Part shown: piece after piece, positions 53,811-62,816 of the stretch
Numbering within the stretch: the first letter of the stretch is position 1
Layout: every line of letters begins with the position of its first letter
Assembly (NCBI GenBank): GCA_934154785.1
Contig: CAKPGL010000004.1
Coordinates: 1 to 64,000, forward strand
Origin: an uncultured Bacilli bacterium
GTDB lineage: Bacteria; Bacillota_I; Bacilli_A; RF39; UBA660
Direction of reading: 5' to 3'
Length of the DNA stretch: 64,000 nt
Program-made: the position numbers and the translations under genes
Notes under the pieces: model-generated
Told to the model about the DNA's origin: nothing
Seen by the model: only the letters and a program-made list of their open reading frames with translations
Database searches by the model: none

Positions 53811-53855
53811 TAAAAAAAACACCAAATATTGGTGTTAAATTCTTTATGGAGCAAG
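53802..53855. repeat. Inverted tRNA 3' ends around a terminator hairpin
   Basis: CTTGCTCCATAAA (53802-53814) and TTTATGGAGCAAG (53843-53855) are perfect inverted copies. Between them AACACCAA/TTGGTGTT (53818-53825 with 53829-53836) forms a hairpin that can stop transcription in both directions. Confidence 0.75.
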
Positions 53856-53921
53856 TGAGGAGAATCGAACTCCCATCTCAGCCTTGGCAAGGCCGCATAC
53901 GAACCATTGTACTACACCTGC
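53847..53921 (-). tRNA. tRNA-Gly(GCC)
   Basis: The minus strand folds into a 75-nt cloverleaf: acceptor GCAGGTG/CACTTGC (one G-T), D arm GTAC/GTAT with loop AATGGTTC, anticodon stem CGGCC/GGCTG around TTGCCAA (anticodon GCC), T arm GGGAG-TTCGATT-CTCCT and an encoded CCA end. It is the likely partner for the glyS T-box. Confidence 0.93.
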
Positions 53922-54005
53922 GTCTTATGTATATAATTATATATTAAAATAAAAAAAATGTAAATACTTTTTTGACTAATTACATATTTTTTATTGAGGT
54001 GGAAA

Positions 54006-55157
54006 ATGAAAAGGATTATATATATTATATTAACAATGTTCATATTTTGTTCTTTTAATGTGGTAAAAGCGGAACAAATAGATTTGGCAGAAAGTGCTGT
54101 ATCGGCTATTTTAATAGAACCTAGTACTGGAGAAGTTATATTTGAAAAGAACTCCCATGAAAAATTACATCCCGCTTCAATGACAAAAATGATGAGTATG
54201 TTACTTATAATTGAAAATATTGAAAAAGGTGTTATTTCCTGGGATGAAATGGTTACTACTAGCCCTAATGCATCAGGAATGGGTGGAAGTCAAATACTAC
54301 TAGAAACAGGAGAACAAATGAGTGTTAGAGACTTATTTAAAGGAATAGCGATTGCTAGTGGTAATGATGCTGTAGTTGCGATGGCTGAAAAAATAGCGGG
54401 TACAGAAGGTATGTTTGTTTCAATGATGAATGAACGTGCTAAACAGTTAGGACTTACAGATACTAACTTTAAAAATCCTCATGGCTTAGATGCTGCTGAT
54501 CATTATTCCAGCGCTTATGATATGTCTATAATTGCTAAAGAATTAGTGAAACATCCACAAGTATTAGAGTATACATCTATATATGAAGATTATTTAAGAC
54601 AGAATACAGATAGAAAAATATGGCTTGTTAATACAAATAAATTAGTTAGATTTTACCCTGGTGTAGACGGCTTAAAAACAGGATATACTAAAGAAGCAGG
54701 TTATTGCTTAACCGCAACTGCTAAAAAAGGTAACTCTCGCTTTATAGCGGTAGTAATGGGAGAGGCAGATAGTAAAACAAGAAATGCTGAAGTATCAGAA
54801 ATGTTAGATTATGCTTTTGCTCAATATGAAGTTGAAGAAATATTATCAAAAGATACAATTGTAGGTAAAGTACCAGTTACTTTAGGTAATAAAACAGAAG
54901 TAGAAATAATTCCATTAGAATCATTATCTTTTCTAAATAAGAAAGGTACAGAAAAAAGAAACATATCTTATGAATTGAAATTTTCTTCTTTAAAATCATC
55001 TTTAAAAGTTGGTGACAAAGTAGGAGAAGTAAATATAAAAGAAAATGATATAGTTATTAAAACTATACCAGTAACTGTAAAAGAAGATATATTTAAAGTA
55101 AATATATTAGAATTATACTTAAGAAACATGAAGTCTATACTAAATGGTATATTTTAA
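54006..55157 (+). CDS. Serine-type D-alanyl-D-alanine carboxypeptidase (DacF/DacA type)
   Basis: This penicillin-binding protein trims the terminal D-Ala of peptidoglycan peptides. The 383-residue protein has a signal peptide (to about VKA, residue 22), the catalytic S-x2-K in PASMTKMM, SGN (IASGNDA), KTG (DGLKTGYTKEAG), a C-terminal beta domain and a membrane-binding end (VNILELYLRNMKSILNGIF). ATG 54006 follows GAGGTGG. DacF forms serve in spore cortex synthesis and DacA in growth; I cannot choose. Confidence 0.92.
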   Translation: MKRIIYIILTMFIFCSFNVVKAEQIDLAESAVSAILIEPSTGEVIFEKNSHEKLHPASMTKMMSMLLIIENIEKGVISWDEMVTTSPNASGMGGSQILLETGEQMSVRDLFKGIAIASGNDAVVAMAEKIAGTEGMFVSMMNERAKQLGLTDTNFKNPHGLDAADHYSSAYDMSIIAKELVKHPQVLEYTSIYEDYLRQNTDRKIWLVNTNKLVRFYPGVDGLKTGYTKEAGYCLTATAKKGNSRFIAVVMGEADSKTRNAEVSEMLDYAFAQYEVEEILSKDTIVGKVPVTLGNKTEVEIIPLESLSFLNKKGTEKRNISYELKFSSLKSSLKVGDKVGEVNIKENDIVIKTIPVTVKEDIFKVNILELYLRNMKSILNGIF

Positions 55158-55165
55158 AATAAATG

Positions 55166-55197
55166 ATTAACATGTCTTATTGATGTGTTAATTTTTA
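55166..55197 (+). terminator. Intrinsic terminator of the carboxypeptidase gene
   Basis: An 11-bp stem (55166-55176 with 55182-55192, two G-T pairs), 5-nt loop, T tract. Confidence 0.7.
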
Positions 55198-55215
55198 TTT
55201 AATTATTAAAAACAC

Positions 55216-55244
55216 TTGCTAAAAAAATTAATAAATGGTATACT
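55216..55244 (+). promoter_or_regulatory. Promoter of perR-rbr
   Basis: TTGCTA (55216-55221), a 17-nt spacer and TATACT (55239-55244). Confidence 0.65.
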
Positions 55245-55248
55245 TAAG

Positions 55249-55263
55249 TAGTAATCATTACTA
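55249..55263 (+). promoter_or_regulatory. PerR-type operator (Per box) at perR
   Basis: TAGTAATCATTACTA is a perfect 7-1-7 palindrome with the geometry of the Per box (TTATAATnATTATAA), five bases after the -10 and so over the transcription start. It implies autoregulation of perR-rbr by peroxide. Confidence 0.7.
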
Positions 55264-55277
55264 TTTAGGAGGAACCT

Positions 55278-55649
55278 GTGAGAAATTCAAAGCAAAACAC
55301 TTTAATATATGATATTATATCTAACAATCGAAAACACTTTACAGCGGAACAAGTTTATTTTGAAGCTAGACAATTTATGCCCAAGATTAGTTTAGGTACT
55401 GTATATCGTAATTTAAACAGCTTAGTTTCAGAAAACAAAGTTCGCAGAATTAAGATGAGTGATGGAACTGATAGATTTGACCATACAAATGATTATCACG
55501 ACCACTTTATTTGCACCAATTGTAATAGTATCATAGATATTGAAAGTAAAAATAAAGTTATTCCTAAAAATATAAATGGTAATAAAGTAATGAGTTATGA
55601 AGTTGTCTATAAAGGACTTTGTAAAAATTGTTTAAAAAAGGAGAGGTAA
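55278..55649 (+). CDS. perR: Peroxide-responsive Fur-family repressor PerR
   Basis: PerR uses Fe or Mn bound by His and Asp to sense H2O2. The 123-residue protein has the winged helix (FTAEQVYFEARQFMPKISLGTVYRNLNSLV), the sensing site DRFDHTNDYHDHFICTNC (PerR-type Asp and His present), and the structural zinc pairs C-x2-C at CTNC and CKNC. The start is GTG 55278 after AGGAGG. It shares a transcript with rubrerythrin 1 base downstream, the classic anaerobe arrangement. Confidence 0.9.
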   Translation: MRNSKQNTLIYDIISNNRKHFTAEQVYFEARQFMPKISLGTVYRNLNSLVSENKVRRIKMSDGTDRFDHTNDYHDHFICTNCNSIIDIESKNKVIPKNINGNKVMSYEVVYKGLCKNCLKKER

Positions 55650-55650
55650 C

Positions 55651-56190
55651 ATGGAATTAAAAGGAAGTAAAACAGAACAAAATTTAATGACTGCATTTGC
55701 AGGAGAAAGTCAAGCAAGAAATAAATACACTTATTTTGCTAGTCGTGCTAAAAAAGATGGCTATGAACAAATAGCGGCTATATTTGAAGAAACTGCTAAT
55801 AACGAAAAAGAACACGCTAAAATGTGGTTTAAAGAGTTAAATGGTGGTAACATTCCAGATACAGAATCTAATTTATTAGCGGCAGCAGAAGGTGAAAATT
55901 ATGAATGGACTGACATGTATGCTGAATTTGCCAAAGTAGCTCGTGAAGAAGGGTTTGATGCTTTAGCGGATAAATTTGAAGCCGTTGGTGCTATTGAAAA
56001 AGAACATGAAGAAAGATATAGAAAATTACTTAAAAATATAAATGATGAATTAGTATTCTCTAATGATGGTGATACAGTTTGGATTTGTAGAAATTGTGGT
56101 CACGTAGTAATTGGTAAAAAAGCCCCAGATGTATGCCCTGTATGTAATCATCCACAAAGTTATTTTGAAAGAAAAGCTAATAATTATTAA
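55651..56190 (+). CDS. rbr: Rubrerythrin
   Basis: Rubrerythrin reduces H2O2 in anaerobes and microaerophiles. The 179-residue protein has the ferritin-like diiron domain with EETANNEKEH and EAVGAIEKEHEERY, and a C-terminal rubredoxin-like Fe(Cys)4 site WICRNCGHVVIGKKAPDVCPVCNHP. It begins at the perR stop, so it should rise when PerR is inactivated. Confidence 0.95.
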   Translation: MELKGSKTEQNLMTAFAGESQARNKYTYFASRAKKDGYEQIAAIFEETANNEKEHAKMWFKELNGGNIPDTESNLLAAAEGENYEWTDMYAEFAKVAREEGFDALADKFEAVGAIEKEHEERYRKLLKNINDELVFSNDGDTVWICRNCGHVVIGKKAPDVCPVCNHPQSYFERKANNY

Positions 56191-56198
56191 AACTAATG

Positions 56199-56224
56199 AA
56201 ACTATCCCAGTGATAGTTTTTGTT
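56199..56224 (+). terminator. Intrinsic terminator of perR-rbr
   Basis: Perfect 8-bp stem AAACTATC/GATAGTTT (56199-56206 with 56212-56219), 5-nt loop, T tract. Confidence 0.75.
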
Positions 56225-56302
56225 TGCCAAAATTTGTTAAATATGATAATATCTAGTTGTATGTATTTATTGTACATATAAAAATGATTTAGGAGATGAC
56301 TT

Positions 56303-57376
56303 ATGGAAAAGATAAGTATTATAGTCCCAGTTTACAACGTAGAAAAATATTTAAAAGAATGTGTAGAATCTATATTAAAGCAAACTTACTCTAATATTGA
56401 GATACTATTAGTAGATGATGGTTCTAAAGATAGTAGTCCCGCTATTTGTGATGAGTATGCTAAAAAGTATTCTAAAGTAAAAGTGATTCATAAGGAAAAT
56501 GGTGGTTTATCAAGTGCTAGAAATACTGGCCTTGATAATGTATCTAAAGATACAACTTACGTTATGTTTATTGATTCTGATGATTTATTAACACCTAATG
56601 CTTGTGAATTAATGGAAAAAGAAATAACAACTAAACATGCTGACTTCGTAATTGGTAACTATCAAAATTGTACTGAAGATGGAGTACTTTGGGATAATCC
56701 TGTATTTGATAAAACTAAGTATACTAATTTTAAACTAGATATTAAAGATTACAAGAAATCATTTTATATAATGAATTCTAGTGCTTGTAATAAAATATTT
56801 AGATTATCTTTTATTGAAAAATTAAATTTAAGATTTGTTGAGGATGTACCAGCAGAAGATGCTATATTTACAACATATTGTTTTATAAAATCAGAAAATG
56901 TTTATTATATTAATGATGTAATGTATATATATAGACAGAGAGAAAATGCTTCTTCTATATCAACAAATTGCTCATATAAGTATTTTACAGGTATTAGTAA
57001 AGCTTATAAAATTATATACACTAACTTTAGGGATAATGATGAAATAAATTTTTATAGATGCTTTTATGCTAAAAGCATGACTTATATGTTATATAAGTTT
57101 ATAGACTCTAAACTACTTACTGATGAAGAAAGATTAGAAGTACTTGCTGATATGCGTTGGTTCTATAAATTAAGTGTTGACTTAAATGTCCCAGCTTGTC
57201 AGGAATCACTTTCTGTTATAATTAATAAAATAATTGGTGGCGATTATAAAGATGCAATTGATATTTGTAGAGTAGTTGCGGATATTCGTGTAAAATTACC
57301 TAAAGAAATAAAAGAAAGCATGTCTAAGCCTAGTGCAGATATGTATGATAGATTATTTGAAGAGGTAACAGCATGA
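56303..57376 (+). CDS. Glycosyltransferase, family 2
   Basis: The 357-residue protein opens with a GT-A domain: ISIIVPVYNVEKYLKECVESILKQTYSNIEILLVDDGSKDSS, GGLSSARNTGLD and FIDSDDLL (DxD). It has no membrane helix, so it works in the cytosol on a sugar-nucleotide donor, probably in surface glycan synthesis. It overlaps the next glycosyltransferase gene by 4 bases. Confidence 0.88.
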   Translation: MEKISIIVPVYNVEKYLKECVESILKQTYSNIEILLVDDGSKDSSPAICDEYAKKYSKVKVIHKENGGLSSARNTGLDNVSKDTTYVMFIDSDDLLTPNACELMEKEITTKHADFVIGNYQNCTEDGVLWDNPVFDKTKYTNFKLDIKDYKKSFYIMNSSACNKIFRLSFIEKLNLRFVEDVPAEDAIFTTYCFIKSENVYYINDVMYIYRQRENASSISTNCSYKYFTGISKAYKIIYTNFRDNDEINFYRCFYAKSMTYMLYKFIDSKLLTDEERLEVLADMRWFYKLSVDLNVPACQESLSVIINKIIGGDYKDAIDICRVVADIRVKLPKEIKESMSKPSADMYDRLFEEVTA

Positions 57377-58419
57377 ATAAAATAGCGTTAATTGTTGATA
57401 TGCCAAATTGGGCATTTGATATCGAAGCTAAACTTTTAAAAGAAAAATTACAAGATTTTTATAGTATTGATGTAATTTGTGCTAGTGATGAAAAATATGA
57501 TAATAATTTATTCCTTATCTTAGAAAGTGTTAGAAATTATGATATAATTCATTTTTTCTGGCGTAAATTATTAATTCAATTTAATAGTGAAGAATTTAAA
57601 TTACAAGTAATCCAAAACGGTTATGATTATAATGATTATGTAAATTATTTTAAAACACGAATATCTACTGGTATTTATGACCATTTATTTTTAGAAGAAG
57701 ATGAAATAAAGTTATATGAACCAATTTATACGAATTTTAGTAAAATGTATTACACTTGTTCTAAAAGATTAGAAAATATCTATAATTCTATAGAAAGTTA
57801 CCCACATCCCTGGGGTACCATTCATGATACTTATGATAACAACCTATATTCTGGTGGTGACAAATTACGATTTAAGAATAAAGACATAAGTAAGCCACTA
57901 GTAATAGGATGGATTGGTAATAGCAAATGGAATATTAAATATCAAGATTTTAAAGGATTTCATTCTATTTTAGAACCCGTTATAACTGAACTAATTAATG
58001 AAGGCTATAATATTGAAAGACATTATGCTGATAAAAATATTAAGTTTAGAACAAATGAAGAAATGCCTAGTTACTATCAGGAAATTGATGTTTGTGTAGT
58101 TGTATCTACTTTAGAAGGTACACCTAGACCAATAGTAGAGGCTATGGCAAGTGGTGTACCAATTATTACTACAGATGTAGGAATAGTACCAGAAGTATTA
58201 GGACCAAAACAAAAAGAGTTTATTATTGGTAATAGAAATAATGGTTCTAATGATGAACAAGTAAGAAATAATCTAAAAGAAAAAATAATTTATTTATATA
58301 ATAATCGTGATTATTTGTATGAATTATCTAAAGAAAATTATGAATATGCTCCTAATAATGATATAGACCATTTATATTTAGAATATAAGAGATATTTTGA
58401 TGATTTTTTAAATAATTAA
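57373..58419 (+). CDS. GT-B type glycosyltransferase (family 4-like)
   Basis: The 348-residue protein has a diverged N-terminal Rossmann half and a clear C-terminal half with VIGWIGNSKWN and DVCVVVSTLEGTPRPIVEAMASGVPIITTDVGIVPEVLG, the E-x7-E sugar-nucleotide motif. It overlaps the family 2 gene by 4 bases, so the two probably act in turn on one glycan. Confidence 0.8.
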   Translation: MNKIALIVDMPNWAFDIEAKLLKEKLQDFYSIDVICASDEKYDNNLFLILESVRNYDIIHFFWRKLLIQFNSEEFKLQVIQNGYDYNDYVNYFKTRISTGIYDHLFLEEDEIKLYEPIYTNFSKMYYTCSKRLENIYNSIESYPHPWGTIHDTYDNNLYSGGDKLRFKNKDISKPLVIGWIGNSKWNIKYQDFKGFHSILEPVITELINEGYNIERHYADKNIKFRTNEEMPSYYQEIDVCVVVSTLEGTPRPIVEAMASGVPIITTDVGIVPEVLGPKQKEFIIGNRNNGSNDEQVRNNLKEKIIYLYNNRDYLYELSKENYEYAPNNDIDHLYLEYKRYFDDFLNN

Positions 58420-58423
58420 ATCT

Positions 58424-58448
58424 AAGGAAAGAGAAATCTTTCTTTTTT
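58424..58448 (+). terminator. Intrinsic terminator after the glycosyltransferase pair
   Basis: AAGGAAAGA (58424-58432) pairs with TCTTTCTTT (58437-58445) over GAAA, then T. Confidence 0.65.
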
Positions 58449-58462
58449 AAATAAATTGTTAC

Positions 58463-58474
58463 AAACAAATGTTT
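58463..58474 (+). promoter_or_regulatory. LexA-like operator in the dinB promoter
   Basis: AAACAAATGTTT lies six bases before the -10 TATACT (58481-58486). It differs from the ruvA box (AAACAATTGTTT) at one base and keeps AAC-N4-GTT. Confidence 0.55.
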
Positions 58475-58508
58475 ATGTGATATACTATATATATGAAAGG
58501 GTGGTACT

Positions 58509-59723
58509 ATGAATAGAGTTATTATGCACATAGATGTAAATAATGCTTTTCTATCATGGAGCGCTATTGATTTATTAAATCAAGGTTATAAATATGATAT
58601 TAGAGATAGTTACGCTGTTATTGGTGGTGATGAAAGTACTAGAAGTGGAATAGTACTTGCTAAATCTATGCCAGCCAAGAAATTAGGTATCTATACATCA
58701 GAAACTCTTTATAGTGCCAAAAAGAAATGCCCAGTATTAAAAGTATATCCTCCTAATTTTCCTTTTTATAGCGAGATGTCCCAGAAGATGTTTGAACTTT
58801 TACTTAAATATACACCAGATATTGAAGTAGCATCAATTGATGAATGTTATCTAGACTATACTCCTGTTAGAAATTTATATGGTGACCCTTTAGAATTTGC
58901 TAAAAAAATTCAAAAAGAAATATATGATACTTTAAAATTCACTGTTAATATTGGTATAGCGGAAAACAAACTTTGTGCCAAGATGGCTTCAGATCTTTCT
59001 AAGCCTTATAAAATTCACACTCTTTATAAGGAAGAAATACCTAGTAAAATGTGGCCCCTACCTGTCGGTGACTTATTTGGAATAGGTAAAAAGACTGCTG
59101 AAAAGTTGCAAAGTCTAGGTATTGATACTATTTATGCTTTAGCACATGCCGATATAAATTTATTACAACATTATTTTAAAAATATGGCTATAGTAATGAT
59201 AAATAGTGCTAATGGAATAGATGATTCTAGAGTAATTAGTGAAGTAGAAGAATCTAAGGGAGTAAGTAATGAAATAACATTAAAAAGTGATGTTATAAAT
59301 AAGGGAGAATTATATGAACATTTACAGTTTTTATCTGAAAAGGTAGGACGAAGAATAAGATTAAATAATAGATATGCTTCTGTAGTAGCGGTAATTTTAA
59401 AAGATAAATATTTTAAAAGAATTACTAGACAAAGGAAATTAGATAATCCTACTAATAATAGTGATGAAATATTTAAAGTTACTAAGGAAATATTAAATGA
59501 AATAGAGGATTTAAAGCCAGTACGCTTAATTGGTGTAAGGTTGGATAAATTAGGAGATAAAAAAAATTACCAAGTATCTTTATTTGATAGTGTTGAAGTA
59601 AAGGAAAATAACGAAGCTTTAGATAAGGCTGTTGACATTATTAATAATAAATATGGTAAGAGTATTGTGAAAAAGGCTTCATTAATTAATGTTAAAGATA
59701 GAAAGAGATTAGAAAAAAAGTAG
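58509..59723 (+). CDS. dinB: Y-family DNA polymerase IV (DinB)
   Basis: DinB copies across damaged bases. The 404-residue protein has MHIDVNNAFLSWSAI (first metal acids), SIDECYLDYT (SxDE), NIGIAENKLCAKMAS, a helix-hairpin-helix (LFGIGKKTAEKLQSLGI), the little-finger domain and the clamp motif QVSLF near the end (about 359-363). A long N-terminal insert (RSGIVLAKSMPAKKLGI) is as in other Bacillota forms. Its promoter contains the LexA-like box shared with ruvA. Confidence 0.92.
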   Translation: MNRVIMHIDVNNAFLSWSAIDLLNQGYKYDIRDSYAVIGGDESTRSGIVLAKSMPAKKLGIYTSETLYSAKKKCPVLKVYPPNFPFYSEMSQKMFELLLKYTPDIEVASIDECYLDYTPVRNLYGDPLEFAKKIQKEIYDTLKFTVNIGIAENKLCAKMASDLSKPYKIHTLYKEEIPSKMWPLPVGDLFGIGKKTAEKLQSLGIDTIYALAHADINLLQHYFKNMAIVMINSANGIDDSRVISEVEESKGVSNEITLKSDVINKGELYEHLQFLSEKVGRRIRLNNRYASVVAVILKDKYFKRITRQRKLDNPTNNSDEIFKVTKEILNEIEDLKPVRLIGVRLDKLGDKKNYQVSLFDSVEVKENNEALDKAVDIINNKYGKSIVKKASLINVKDRKRLEKK

Positions 59724-59764
59724 TTCTTTAATTCTTTTTATGATAAAATATAGGTGGTGATAAT

Positions 59765-60220
59765 ATGAATAAATTTTTAAGATTTTTAAAACTTGTAGGT
59801 ATTCCTTTTATAATTGCTTTAGGTATTTATACGTTTATTCGTTTTGTATGGTTAAAAGATGAAAATACAGAATATAAATTTACTAATATTAATACAGAAG
59901 AATATTTAAATTTATATTATGATTCTAAAGAAAGTATAGTCTTTATTTTTAAAGATACTACTGATAAAAAAGATGAGTATGAACAGATAATAAGGGATAA
60001 ATTTACTGGTAAATCAGTTCCGGTATATTACTATAATATAACTAATCTAACAGATGTAGAAGTAACAGATTTTATTAGTGCAACTGAAATAACAGGAAAA
60101 GACAAAGATAATTTACCAATGTTAGTTTATACTTTAAAAGGACAAACGTATGATATATTAAAAGGATATCATGAAGAGTATTATATCCAAGATTTTATTG
60201 ATAGAAATAATATAAGGTAG
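59765..60220 (+). CDS. Membrane-anchored thioredoxin-fold-like protein without CxxC
   Basis: The 151-residue protein has an N-terminal membrane helix (about 10-28) and an outer domain of mixed strands and helices (ESIVFIFKDTTDKKDEYEQIIRD, VPVYYYNITNL, LPMLVYTLKGQTYDILKGYHE) suggesting a thioredoxin fold. No C-x2-C is present, so it would not be a redox enzyme. It lies 5 bases before tex and two genes before a CPWC-type relative. Confidence 0.5.
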   Translation: MNKFLRFLKLVGIPFIIALGIYTFIRFVWLKDENTEYKFTNINTEEYLNLYYDSKESIVFIFKDTTDKKDEYEQIIRDKFTGKSVPVYYYNITNLTDVEVTDFISATEITGKDKDNLPMLVYTLKGQTYDILKGYHEEYYIQDFIDRNNIR

Positions 60221-60225
60221 GTTTT

Positions 60226-62367
60226 ATGAATAATCAGATAATAAAAGAAATAAGTTTAAATTTAAATATAAAAGAGTCTAGTGTAATAGCAACGTTAAAA
60301 CTACTAGAAGAAGGTAATACTATTCCTTTTATAGCACGTTATCGTAAAGAAGCAACAGGTTCTTTAGATGAAGAACAAATTCGAAAGATTAATGAAGTTT
60401 ATGAATATCAAGTTAATCTTTTAAAAAGAAAAGAAGATGTTATTAGATTAATTGAAGAAAAAGATTTAATGACAGAAGAATTAAGAAATAAAATTAATAG
60501 TGCGACTAAATTAGTTGAAGTAGAAGATTTGTATCGCCCATTTAAAGAGAAAAAGAAAACTAAAGCAACAGAAGCAATTAAATTAGGTTTAGAACCTTTA
60601 GCAAAGAAAATAATGAGTTTTCCTAAGAGTGGTAATACTCTAGAATTATGTAAGCCTTATATAAATAGTGATGTAAAAGATACTGATAGTTGTATAATTG
60701 GAGCAAAGTATATTATTGCGGAATGGATAAGTGATAATGCTTTTATTCGTAAAAATGTTCGTCGTACCATTTATTATAATGGAGTTATTACTAGTAAATT
60801 AAAAAAAGATGCTCAAGATGACACTAAAGTTTATGAAATGTATTATAAATATCAAGAAAGTATAAAACAAATTAAACCACATCGTATTTTAGCACTTAAT
60901 CGTGGTGAAAAAGAAAAAGTACTTAATGTATCAATTGAAGTAGATAATAAAGCTATTCTTTCTGATATAGAAAAAGTAGTTATAAAAGATCCTAATTCAT
61001 TTGTTTATAATATAGTAAAAGAAGCTATAGAAGATGCTTATAAGAGGTTAATTTTTCCTAGTATTGAACGTGAAATTAGAAGTGACCTTACAGAAGAAGC
61101 TAGTGTTGTTGCTATAGATAACTTTGGTAAAAATCTAGAAAATTTATTGCTGCAACCACCTATGAAAGATAAGATGGTTTTGGGACTTGACCCTGCTTAT
61201 AGAACAGGTTGTAAATTAGCGGTAGTTGACTATACTGGGAAAAAGATAGATATAAAAGTTATTTATCCTCATGAACCACATAATAAGTATGAAGAAGCTA
61301 AGAAGGTAGTACTTGATTTAATAAATAAATATAATATTGATATTGTTGCGATTGGAAATGGAACCGCTAGTCGTGAAAGCGAAGCTTTTATTGTAGATGT
61401 GATAAAAGAATCTTCACGTAAAGTAGAATATATAATAGTTAGTGAAGCTGGTGCTAGTGTATATTCTGCTAGTCCGCTTGCTATTAAAGAATTTCCTGAA
61501 TTACACGTTGAAGAGCGTAGCGCTATTAGTATTGCCCGTCGTCTTCAAGACCCTTTAGCGGAACTTGTAAAAATAGAACCAGAAAGTATTGGTGTAGGTC
61601 TTTATCAACATGATGTACCTGATAAAAAGTTAAAAGAATCACTTGACTTTGTTGTATCTAAATCAGTTAATCAAGTTGGTGTCAATGTTAATACAGCTAG
61701 TCCTTTTTTACTAAAATATGTTTCAGGATTAACTCCTAAGACTATTGATAAAATTATTTCTTATCGTGATAAAAATGGTAAAATTTTATCTAGAAAAGAA
61801 TTAGAAAAAATTCTTAGTTCTAAGACTTATGAACAAGCTATAGGATTTTTAAGAATTGTAGATGGCTCTAATATTTTAGATATGACAGGAATTCACCCAG
61901 AAAGTTATTCCGCAACTATTAAACTAATTGAATCTTTAGGATGTACTTTAGAGGATATTGGAAAAGATAAATTAAATAGTTTATTAGAAAAAATAGACAA
62001 AGAAGAATATAAGAACAAATTAAATATTGATATTTATACACTAGAAGATATTATTAAATCTTTATTATCACCAGGAAGGGACCCTAGAGATGATATGCCA
62101 AAACCTATTTTAAAAAGTGACATCTTACATTTAGAAGACTTACAAGTTGGCATGAAATTACAAGGAACTGTTCGTAATGTAGCGCCTTTTGGAGTATTTA
62201 TAGATATTGGTCTTAAAAATGATGGGCTTGCTCATATTTCTAAATTAAGTCGTGATTATGTAAAAGACCCAATGGACGTTGTTAATGTAGGTGATATAGT
62301 TGATTGTTATGTTGATGCTATTTATCTAGATAAAAATAAGGTTTCTCTTTCCTTAATTGAACCATGA
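60226..62367 (+). CDS. tex: Transcription accessory protein Tex
   Basis: Tex binds RNA and affects transcription and virulence genes in several bacteria. The 713-residue protein has the N-terminal helical domain (IPFIARYRKEATGSLDEEQIR), a YqgF-like RNase H fold (MVLGLDPAYRTGCKLAVVD), helix-hairpin-helix motifs (VNTASPFLLKYVSGL) and a C-terminal S1 domain (LQGTVRNVAPFGVFIDIGLKNDGLAHIS). It overlaps the lipoprotein gene by 4 bases. Confidence 0.95.
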   Translation: MNNQIIKEISLNLNIKESSVIATLKLLEEGNTIPFIARYRKEATGSLDEEQIRKINEVYEYQVNLLKRKEDVIRLIEEKDLMTEELRNKINSATKLVEVEDLYRPFKEKKKTKATEAIKLGLEPLAKKIMSFPKSGNTLELCKPYINSDVKDTDSCIIGAKYIIAEWISDNAFIRKNVRRTIYYNGVITSKLKKDAQDDTKVYEMYYKYQESIKQIKPHRILALNRGEKEKVLNVSIEVDNKAILSDIEKVVIKDPNSFVYNIVKEAIEDAYKRLIFPSIEREIRSDLTEEASVVAIDNFGKNLENLLLQPPMKDKMVLGLDPAYRTGCKLAVVDYTGKKIDIKVIYPHEPHNKYEEAKKVVLDLINKYNIDIVAIGNGTASRESEAFIVDVIKESSRKVEYIIVSEAGASVYSASPLAIKEFPELHVEERSAISIARRLQDPLAELVKIEPESIGVGLYQHDVPDKKLKESLDFVVSKSVNQVGVNVNTASPFLLKYVSGLTPKTIDKIISYRDKNGKILSRKELEKILSSKTYEQAIGFLRIVDGSNILDMTGIHPESYSATIKLIESLGCTLEDIGKDKLNSLLEKIDKEEYKNKLNIDIYTLEDIIKSLLSPGRDPRDDMPKPILKSDILHLEDLQVGMKLQGTVRNVAPFGVFIDIGLKNDGLAHISKLSRDYVKDPMDVVNVGDIVDCYVDAIYLDKNKVSLSLIEP

Positions 62368-62804
62368 AATATATAAAACAAATTATAGTAATATTGGTTA
62401 TATGTTTAACAACTGGTTGTTTATTAGGAGAAGAAGGAAAAGGTTACTTAACTAAAACTTGTACATTATCAGAAAAAATAGATAACATAATAAAAGAAGA
62501 AACAATAAGTATTACGCATCAAGGTAATGATATGACAACTATATTAATGAAGAAATCTTATCAAAGTGATAGTACTAATAAAGATTTTACTTATCTAAAT
62601 GATTCATTTTTAACTGAAAAAAATTCATTAAAAAATGAACCTGGTATAGATATTGAAATATCAACACAAAAGAATTTAATAGAAGTAAATTATACATTTA
62701 ATTATAATGAGATAAGTGATTATGTAAAAGAATTATATAAAATAAATAATCCTTATCACGTGCAAATTAAAAATTTAGAAAGTCAAGGTTATACTTGTAA
62801 ATAA
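62364..62804 (+). CDS. Putative lipoprotein
   Basis: The 146-residue protein has a lipoprotein signal ending in the lipobox LTTGC (Cys19), then a beta-rich outer domain (YLTKTCTLSEKIDNIIKEETISITHQGN, YTFNYNEISDYVKEL) with two more cysteines. This looks like the DUF1307/YehR type of lipoprotein. It overlaps tex by 4 bases and precedes the thioredoxin-like gene by 12. Confidence 0.65.
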   Translation: MKYIKQIIVILVICLTTGCLLGEEGKGYLTKTCTLSEKIDNIIKEETISITHQGNDMTTILMKKSYQSDSTNKDFTYLNDSFLTEKNSLKNEPGIDIEISTQKNLIEVNYTFNYNEISDYVKELYKINNPYHVQIKNLESQGYTCK

Positions 62805-62816
62805 GGAGGAATATAA

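Noticed and set aside
53543..53890. Minus-strand ORF across the tRNA region
   Set aside because: Its N-terminus is the tRNA sequence read as protein and the rest is antisense to the gene at 53007; there is no ribosome site.
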